DNA from: Capitulum mitella
Taxonomy: Eukaryota; Arthropoda; Thecostraca; Pollicipedomorpha; Pollicipedidae
DNA: 64,000 nucleotides
Assembly: GCA_030062745.1 (NCBI GenBank)
Contig: CP099842.1
Location: 4,193,322 to 4,257,321, forward strand
Direction: 5' to 3'
Shown here piece by piece: positions 57,658 to 64,000 of this stretch (position 1 is the first letter of the stretch; each line of letters opens with the position of its first letter). The notes beneath the pieces were generated by a model, which was not told the DNA's origin, made no database searches, and was given only the letters and a program-made list of their open reading frames with translations. Made by a program: the position numbers and the translations under genes.

Positions 57658-58116
57658 TCAGACCCTGGCTCCAAGTGGGGGTCCATCAAACACAAATGCC
57701 GGGTGTCTGTTGATAAGAGGATGGCAATCTCTGATGTATACAGCTTCAAGTGTTTGTAGTTTATGCTCTTCTGAACAGCCAGTGAGTATGGCCGTCTGGC
57801 TTAGGAGGGTTTCCCTGGTGATGGTGAAATGTTTGGCGTATCTGAGATGTTTCTTAGGTCCTCCGTCTTGTAGATGCATTGTCATCCTCCCCTGTAGGGT
57901 CGTGGTAGTATAGCCAATGGAGGTACTGTTTGGTCGACAAAAAAACGTGAAACCCTGCCATGCAGTGAACACCACTTGAGAGCTTTCCTTTATATCGATG
58001 AGGTCGTTTGGCATGCCAGTCACCAAGACGGCGGACCTAAAAAACGTGTCAGAAACGCCCGCCATGTGTCCAGTGAATTCTAGTGCATATGTGTCTAGTG
58101 AATTCATAGGATTCAC
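57658..58116 (-). pseudogene. Penelope-like element, GIY-YIG endonuclease fragment
   Basis: A minus-strand frame of 152 codons contains the GIY-YIG core SIGYTTTTLQGRMTMHLQDG, then LEAVYIRDCHPLINR with the expected catalytic Glu. The N-terminal Cys motif is altered and no reverse transcriptase is attached, so this is a fragment. The open frame is unusually well kept for a remnant. Confidence 0.75.
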
Positions 58117-58127
58117 GTCAACCTTAT

Positions 58128-58500
58128 GGTCTTTGCCACTTTACCAGCAGTCCCCTCTATCCTCAGAGCAACGGTGAAGCCGAAAGAGCCGTACAGACTG
58201 TTAAGAACCCATGGAAAGCAGGCGGAGATCCTCACCCCGGTCTGCTGAACTGCCGAACCACGTCATTCGCCGGCGGCCTGAGCCCAGCCGAACTCGTCAT
58301 GGGACGCACGCTAAAGGACAACGCTGCCCGTGATCGGCGGGAGCCTGCGACCGAATTGGAGGAGCAAGGACGTTCCAAAAACAAGACATGGCACGTAAGG
58401 CATGACCAGAGATCAGTTTCGATGCGAGACACCGGGCATCCACGCTGCGCCCACTGAGTCCCGGAGAATGGGTCCGGATACAGGGCCAGTAGAAGCGTGG
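58128..58500 (+). pseudogene. Ty3/gypsy-type integrase C-terminal fragment
   Basis: The plus strand reads SPLYPQSNGEAERAVQTVKN, then LLNCRTTSF and GLSPAELVMGRTLKDNAARD. This is the end of the integrase catalytic core (the SNGxAER glutamate helix) and the region that follows it. After a frameshift near 58400, LRPLSPGEWVRIQGQ matches the C-terminal integrase tail. No protease, reverse transcriptase, LTR or tRNA primer site is seen nearby. It is a 370-bp relic. Confidence 0.8.
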
Positions 58501-59420
58501 GACGGTGAGGGTGACGATGGAGGGAGGGAGGCCGTACTGGATCGAGGTCCCGTCAAGGTGCCTGAGGACAAAACAGGTGAGCCCTGCGACTTGGCCCGTT
58601 ACAGAGCAGCGAGTGATTTAATAATCGTGTGCTTAATAATCTGCGAATGCTGGCTTCTGGTTTTAGCACGCGAATATGGTTAAATATGATGATTTTGGAG
58701 TTGGATAAAAGTATTCAGGTCGTTCAGGTATGTCTGATGTCTCTCGATATTTCCCGAACGGAATAATTTAGTAACACAACGTTATTGTTATTCTCCTTTT
58801 TTGGGAAGGGGGTCTATCATAGTTGGCTTATTCGGCGGTTTCCGTAATTCGTGAACCGTTTCTTACATTTATGTTTGTACTTATGTTTCGTATGTTACGT
58901 ATGTTTTGTGTGTTCGTTTCATACGTATGTTTCTTTGTGTCTCTAATAGGTGTTCATCTTTGGGGACCCCTCTTTGTTCTGGACATGACTTAAGTTGAAC
59001 TTCTTTTATTGCTCGCAGTGTCTTGCTGTGTGGTATTTTATTAGTTGTTTTCAAGTGTCTGCAGTGTTGAGGAGACTTTTCTTTTTGTCAAGTGCCTTTT
59101 CTCCATGCGCATTCGAATCTTGACTTCATGCTCTAGGTTACTCCACTCCAAGGCCACTTTAAGGCCATATATAACCTACTTCTAGGTTACTCTGGCTCAA
59201 GGTTACTCCACTTGTAGGTGCTCTGGGTTACTCCTGACGATGGCCCGGGTCGACGCGCAGAGTCAAAGATATTTTTTATTGGAACTGATTTATCTAACAA
59301 TACAGCGTCTCCTGCCATAGTGAAGCCGTTCATGAATTGAATGGATACAATGCCTAAAAACCCGTAGTACTGAAGAGCCATTCTTCAAGACTCTACGGAT
59401 TATACATCTTTTTCATTCAC
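58501..59420. other. Spacer, no gene recognised
   Basis: Simple taggttactc repeats lie near 59135-59235, and tatgtttcgtatgttacgta words near 58870-58930. No coding sequence is supported. Confidence 0.4.
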
Positions 59421-59956
59421 TCACCTAGGAACGGTAGTGCCATTGACCTGCAAAAGAAAACACTTGAACATCGGTGTTCCCGACGAACCGGCCATTCCGA
59501 CCAGCGGCATTTCGACACGGGCGCGGCTTGACAGGGGTCGTCCGGCCGGGGAGTCGGGCCTGTGCCTTCCGGCGCGGCGGACCTTGAGTGGGCCGTCAGG
59601 AACGCCGCTGATGCTGCCCACGGCGCTGCCGACGGCGCCCCGGCGGGGTCAGCTTCGGCGTCTTTCGACGCGTCGGACCTTAGCATCAGGTTCGGCGTCT
59701 TCCGGTGCGGCGGACCCCGCCGGCCGCGCTTCCCGCCAAAAACGTCCCGGTGCCTATGTGTGTGGCCGGCCAGCCGGCCGACACCGTGACGAGCGTGAGC
59801 CTGAGCACAGTTGTGCAGGCGACTCCGGGCGGGAGGATCACCGGAGCGAGATCCCTCACCCGTCGCCTGTGCGCTCAAATACAGCGTCATTGGAAGCCTT
59901 TGTCTTTGTCAGCGTACAGCACGTGCAGGTGGTGACCGCTGACGCAACAGTCAGAG
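59421..59956. other. GC-rich open-frame region, possible exon
   Basis: Both strands are open for 150-190 codons here, as expected from high GC. On the minus strand, tttcttttgcag at about 59457-59446 and cctaggtgagtg near 59425 look like splice acceptor and donor. A tcggcgtcttccggtgcggcgga segment is partly repeated as ccttccggcgcggcgga. A protein family is not recognised. Either a fragment of a real gene or GC-rich spacer. Confidence 0.25.
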
Positions 59957-60913
59957 GCTTTCATCCGCGTTGGAACCAGGGCCCACCAGCTTTTAACTTT
60001 GAGGCACAATTCATTTAACATTCACAATATGGCGGTGCACTGAAAGAATGAGATATAAATCACGTTTGCCCTCCCCATTCCCCTACCTATCTCTACAGAG
60101 GTTCCGCTGCTATTGGCTACCTTCGATGTCTTGCCTTTGCAGACAGCTTTGTGTCCCAAAGGTGCGAATTCCCGACTTTTAAGTTCGAAGTTTTTTCCAG
60201 CACTGTCGTCCTTTCCTGCCTATTCGGAACGGTTTGGCACGCGGCGATATGTGGCGCTTGGCCGCACTGTAACTGCAGTGGAATTTCAACCAAAACCGAC
60301 CGCCATCAGCAATGTGTATTCAATACTGAACATGGCGCTGGGAACAGATCGTCTTATGTCACAAGTAGTGATGACAAATAACCACATACGGCATAAATGG
60401 TGGTGCAAATGTGAAAAATACTGTTTATACACGGAATATGTTCTAGGACTAAACGTCAAAAGACGCGGACCTTGAGGCACCTCTGGCCAAGACCAGCAAT
60501 GCACGAGCTTAGCCGTTCAACGTAAAACATTCTGTTGAAAACTGGACATTAAATAACAAAACATTTCATGACGCGATCAGTGGTAACGCCAGTCATCTTA
60601 TCATTGACAGTTACGAACTTCAGACTACGCAACGCTAGGGAACAAGGGCATATCCAGACCATGGGCCATTGGAAGGAGGGGACTAAATCTTCATCTCCGT
60701 GGCCTAACTTACTACAAACGTGAATTCCCTTCCGGATTTTGGTCACTTTGTTTCGCCAGTTTCCAAATTAACGAATTTTTTGTCGAAAAAAACGTCTCGT
60801 TGTCCGAAAAGAGGAGCCCAGAGACATGTTGACCCCTTTTCCAAAAAAGGGACGGTCATTGCCCCGATATTCCGATGTCCCCCCCCGGATCCGCCAGCGG
60901 CAGGAAGGAATGG
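59957..60913 (-). other. Conserved block downstream of transporter C
   Basis: Counterpart of 5188-6158 and 34090-35062, the most diverged of the three. A plus-strand frame of 120 codons at 60113-60475 aligns in part with frames in A and B, interrupted by indels. Confidence 0.5.
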
Positions 60914-62323
60914 TTACTCGCTCTCCTGGCGAGGACGGGGCAGGTTGCGAGGCCGCCTCCAGACGCGGACGGCCTGCCCTGTCGCACACACGGCCACCAG
61001 CAGCGACCAGCCGGCCAGCACGGTCGTCATCACTGGGAAACTAGAGGCATCGATGATCATACCCCCCACGGTGGGCCCCACCACGTTGCCCACGGAAAAC
61101 GCGGTCCAGAAGACGCTGGAGACGAACGACTGGGTGACGATGTTGCTCTCCAAACCGCGGGCGAGGCAAGCGTTTAGGATCTTGCTGAACAGCGGGATGA
61201 AAGCTCCGCCCTGCGAGACCTCCTTGACCGTCAAGCCGAGCCCGAGCAGCCACCAGGAGGGCTTCAGGCCAACTAGTAGCGGCGACGGTGACATCAGCAT
61301 CAGGCCAGTGGCGGCGCCCACCAGGCATACGGCGATCAACGGGTAAGCGTTGTGTACCGCGTCGTGCACGCGGCCCCAGACGACGCTGAAGAGCGAGAAG
61401 GTGCCGGTGGCCACCAGGAAATAGAGCCCCAGTTGGGCGGGCGTCACGCCGATCGCCTGGAACACGTACGGCGAGATGCTCGGGTCGATCGCCGTCCAGT
61501 TCATCGAGACGGTCAGCAGCACCAGCGAGCACAGCCACGCCTCGGACGAGCCGGCGAACGCGCGCAGCATCGGCACCATGCTGCCGGTGCGCTTCACGGG
61601 CCGGGCCAAAGTCGGCATCAGTCGCCACGTGACGGCCGCGCCCACCAGCATGAGCGCGCCCAGCACGTAGAACGGCAGGCCGTAGCCGCCGACATGAAAC
61701 AGACCGCCGCCGATGGCCGGCCCCAGCGAGATCCCCACGCCGACCGTCATGTCGGTGATGCCGACTGCCGTGTTGGTGTGCTCCGGAAACTTGTTGGCGA
61801 TGGCCGTCAGCGCCGCTGTGTTGACGGCGCTTACCGCCAGCGCCTCGACCATACGCGTGACGAAGCAGGCGGCGATGAAGGCGCGCGTGCTGCTCAGGTG
61901 CGGCAGGACGCCGAACGCCACCGTCGAGAGGCTGGCGGTGGCCAGGCCCAGGCTGTAGGTGCGTCGCACGCCCAGCCGCGGCACCAGCCAGCCCGTCGCC
62001 GGATACACGATCAGCTGGGTCAGTGCGAAACAGCTGAACACAGCGCCGATGACCGTTTGCGATACGCCGCGCTGGCTCGCCTCCAGCGGGAAGAACGGGA
62101 TCATCATCGCCACCAGGCAGCCACCCAGCAGGCTACCCGTGCACAGGCAAGCCAACAGTACCTTCTGCTCGCGGCTGAACGCCAGGCTGCGACCAGCGGC
62201 GGCGGTGGTTGGCTCTGTCTCATCCGACCGCTCGCCGCCGCCGTTGCCGTTGTACGCGGCGGGAGCGGCATGCTCCAACAGGCCTGACGACTCATCTACG
62301 GGCTTGATCTCTCTCGCCGGCAT
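60914..62323 (-). CDS. MFS transporter, SLC18/SLC18B1-like, copy C (469 aa)
   Basis: Intact 12-helix MFS protein, clearly paralogous to A and B. The Gly-rich linker is ten residues shorter than in B (NGNGGGERSDETEP), which accounts for almost all of the length difference. The acidic dileucine reads ESSGLL (D/ExxxLL kept). Motif A reads GWLVPRLGVRRTY and motif C is unchanged. The most divergent stretch lies before motif C, where INTAASIIDMM of A becomes TNTAVGITDMT, around helix 5. That helix lines the path in MFS antiporters, so this copy may differ in transport. The helix 7 segment is also changed (VSMNWTAIDPS). The start ATG and upstream ctgcag are shared. No frameshift or stop. Confidence 0.88.
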   Translation of the reverse strand: MPAREIKPVDESSGLLEHAAPAAYNGNGGGERSDETEPTTAAAGRSLAFSREQKVLLACLCTGSLLGGCLVAMMIPFFPLEASQRGVSQTVIGAVFSCFALTQLIVYPATGWLVPRLGVRRTYSLGLATASLSTVAFGVLPHLSSTRAFIAACFVTRMVEALAVSAVNTAALTAIANKFPEHTNTAVGITDMTVGVGISLGPAIGGGLFHVGGYGLPFYVLGALMLVGAAVTWRLMPTLARPVKRTGSMVPMLRAFAGSSEAWLCSLVLLTVSMNWTAIDPSISPYVFQAIGVTPAQLGLYFLVATGTFSLFSVVWGRVHDAVHNAYPLIAVCLVGAATGLMLMSPSPLLVGLKPSWWLLGLGLTVKEVSQGGAFIPLFSKILNACLARGLESNIVTQSFVSSVFWTAFSVGNVVGPTVGGMIIDASSFPVMTTVLAGWSLLVAVCATGQAVRVWRRPRNLPRPRQESE

Positions 62324-62717
62324 CTGCAGTCCCAGGTCGTCACAACACGTCGCTCACCGCCCTCACTTCAGCCAGCGCGGCGGCGCTCAGGCCGCAGAGA
62401 GAAGCTCCTCCTGTACTCCCACGACAGCGGGCGTGCGGCAGCGCAACACGAACGCCAGACCTGCGAGGCAGACTCGAAGGCCACTGCTTGACGACAGACG
62501 ACACGCACGGCGGCCGCTCCGCGGCAGAGTGAGCGCCCAGCGGGTGCCCACTGGTGGTTACCTCCTGGCAGAGAGTGAGGCACCAGGAGATCACTCCTCT
62601 CTGCAGCACACTGCGCAAGTCGTCCACTGCTCAAGGGCCAGCTGCGGCGCGCTGCGTCTCCACGACCACGCGCCGCCTCCAACTGGCGGCGCCGGGACTG
62701 AAGCGCGCGCCATCTGG
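62324..62717 (-). promoter_or_regulatory. GC-rich 5' leader / promoter region of transporter C
   Basis: Counterpart of 7596-7990 and 36503-36895. At about 62693-62703 the minus strand reads gcttcagtcc, which contains the arthropod initiator TCAGT. Units A and B have gctcggtcc there. It includes extra sequence around 62575-62605 (aggcaccaggagatcactcc) not seen in A. Confidence 0.4.
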
Positions 62718-64000
62718 CCACCTGGACTGGCTGCATGATGGCGCGCACGGAGAACCGCCGGCGGCAGCCAAGGGGCGCAGTCAGCGTGCAGGTTCGAGGC
62801 GGCTGCGATCGCCCGTCGGCGCTCCGGCTGGCAGCTGCGGCAGAGAGGCTGTACAGTTTATGGCCGGAATCCTTGGGAACATGTAGTCGATTCGACGTGT
62901 CCTCGGCTTTTCATTGGCCCTGGATTCGCCCATGCACGGGTCAGCGTCGGCCCTTCGTGCTTGAACGGCGCTGAGGTGCGCTGACCGGTGTTTGGTGAGG
63001 GTGGCGGCTTCGTGTAAAGTTCGTGTGTTTGTGTAAGATATTATGTGACAGGCAAACAACACCTTTTCGGCAAGCGTGGGGAAAGCAGCTCATACTGCAG
63101 GCAGGGCGACGGCCCTGCCTGCTTGGAAAGAAGAAATCACCAAAGCTCGTTCTGAATCGCAAGACTCGGGGCTATCGATTGGTGGAAGACCGATTCAGAT
63201 CCGACTTTAAGATCCTGAGACAACAGGGGGACGCCTTTTTTGACCTTCCCCCATGCGGTCGCGGGTAAAAAAAAAAAAACGCCAGGTGGTGCCGGATCAA
63301 CGCGCAATTAACTAAGCCTCAGACTGGTTGGATGGGTCTTTTTGTTTCGACCACGGTCTTGCTGTAAACGGCTTTTAACGGCTTGCAGTTCGGTAGCGTA
63401 GCTTGCAGCGTCGCTGGCGCTGGTTGCCCCGCCCGCCAGCTTCGCGACCTGAGTCCGGGCGTGCCGCGCGCCGCCTCCTCGGAGGTCAGACGGAACCGGG
63501 TCGCGACCAAGGGCGGTCCCACCACGAAAACACCACGGCCAGAACGGGACGGACGGGGACAGACGGACGAACGGGGAGGGGGCGGCGAACCGGACACGCT
63601 TTCACCCGGCCGGCGGTTCAAAGCGTGCCTGCGACCGGACCCCCTGTGTTGATGCGGGCTGAGGGAAGAGGTGTAAACGTCTCTCGTGTCGGTGCGGTAT
63701 TTTCTGTCCGTCATTTCAGTTTCTGAGGGCACCGATAATCGTCGTTGGGTTACATGCTAGGGAGAGCGCTGAGCCAGAGGGTCGCTTGTGAAATGATTGA
63801 AAATATTCATAGTGCACATGAATGGTCCTGCGCAACGTGGAATCCAAAAGGTCACCACCAATTCCATACATTCATCACAAGTTTGAATTCATTCTTCTTT
63901 GCCCGCCGGTTGAGTTGTTAATTTTCTTCCCATCCTCGGGACATTTTTAGATCTCATGAGTCGCGTTTCCAGGCCTCGAGGGCATAAGTTCAGGTTCGGC
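62718..64000. other. Right flank, GC-rich, no gene recognised
   Basis: A GC-rich zone at about 63380-63660 is open on both strands (about 137 codons minus, 107 plus) and rich in Arg, Gly and Pro, with no domain recognised. It could be the first exon or 5' UTR of a gene beyond the window. Confidence 0.3.
63154..63295 (+). repeat. Short interspersed repeat (pair of 43041-43170), with A-run
   Basis: Shares gaatcgcaag, cgattggtgg, agaccg, gcggtc and acgccagg with 43041-43170. The string gattcagatcc resembles a Pol III B box. A 13-base A run at about 63268-63280 precedes acgccagg. Confidence 0.4.

Larger units (their letters stand above)
59957..62717. repeat. Segmental duplication unit C (transporter copy C)
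   Basis: Homologous to the right-hand 2.8 kb of units A and B. It starts near cgcgttggaaccagggccc and ends near tggccacctggactggc. It lacks the LINE-bearing left part, so it is either a shorter duplication or an older one. Confidence 0.85.

Noticed and set aside
63319..63732. 137-codon minus-strand frame in the GC-rich right flank
   Set aside because: Opposite-strand frames are equally open, and the composition is Arg/Pro/Gly-rich as expected from GC content alone.
1..64000. CRISPR arrays, bacterial operons, riboswitches, phage or plasmid genes
   Set aside because: There are no regularly spaced direct repeats, no collinear gene clusters with ribosome binding sites, and everything recognisable is of animal type.

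Overview
This window is metazoan genomic DNA, most likely from an invertebrate. It has no operons, no Shine-Dalgarno-led genes and no dense coding. Instead it has long non-coding stretches, many AT microsatellites, and the decayed remains of animal transposons: L2/CR1-like and L1-like LINEs, Penelope-like elements with GIY-YIG domains, Ty3/gypsy, Tc1/mariner, pogo/Tigger, hAT, piggyBac-like, PIF/Harbinger-like and Mutator-like elements. An arthropod, perhaps a chelicerate such as a tick, fits the LINE and transporter sequences I recognise, but I cannot fix the species.

The only clearly intact protein-coding genes are three paralogous, intronless 12-TM major facilitator (MFS) transporters, all on the minus strand: A 6159-7595, B 35063-36502 and C 60914-62323. 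Stop codons are about 28.9 and 25.9 kb apart. They resemble the SLC18/SLC18B1 branch and carry an N-terminal acidic dileucine motif. Each lies in a duplicated unit. A (about 1527-7990) and B (about 30546-36895) share a 6.4 kb unit that includes a dead L2/CR1-like LINE with a hAT-type MITE inside it. C (about 59957-62717) shares only the transporter, its 5' leader and about 950 bp on the 3' side. The transporters are open and about 93% identical in protein, while the LINEs beside them are broken, so the transporters look selected.

The 20-28 kb spacers are transposon mosaics. Spacer A-B: a minisatellite (8295-8715), MITEs, a TTAA-flanked element (9529-10723), a Penelope remnant (13922-14499), a pogo remnant (20680-21130), a hAT-like element (21363-24099) holding a dead mariner, a large inverted repeat with a perfect 54-bp palindrome (25867-25920), a Harbinger-like MITE (26155-26777) and a piggyBac-like MITE (28863-30074). 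Spacer B-C: a LINE (38840-39880), a Penelope element split by a hAT element that itself holds two MITEs (40690-44900), an L1-like fragment (45190-45720), two more piggyBac-like MITEs, and a 3.69 kb Mutator-like element (48951-52640). That last element has long terminal inverted repeats, a perfect 9-bp target duplication and a Sec24-like gene fragment inside. Further on are a truncated piggyBac-like copy, another Penelope remnant and a Ty3/gypsy integrase tail.

The most unusual features are the transporter array, the gene-capturing Mutator-like element, and the clusters of AGGTCA nuclear-receptor-type half-sites carried by several repeat families. I found no tRNA or rRNA gene, no CRISPR array and no replication origin. 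All gene and element calls come from reading the sequence; no database search was run.
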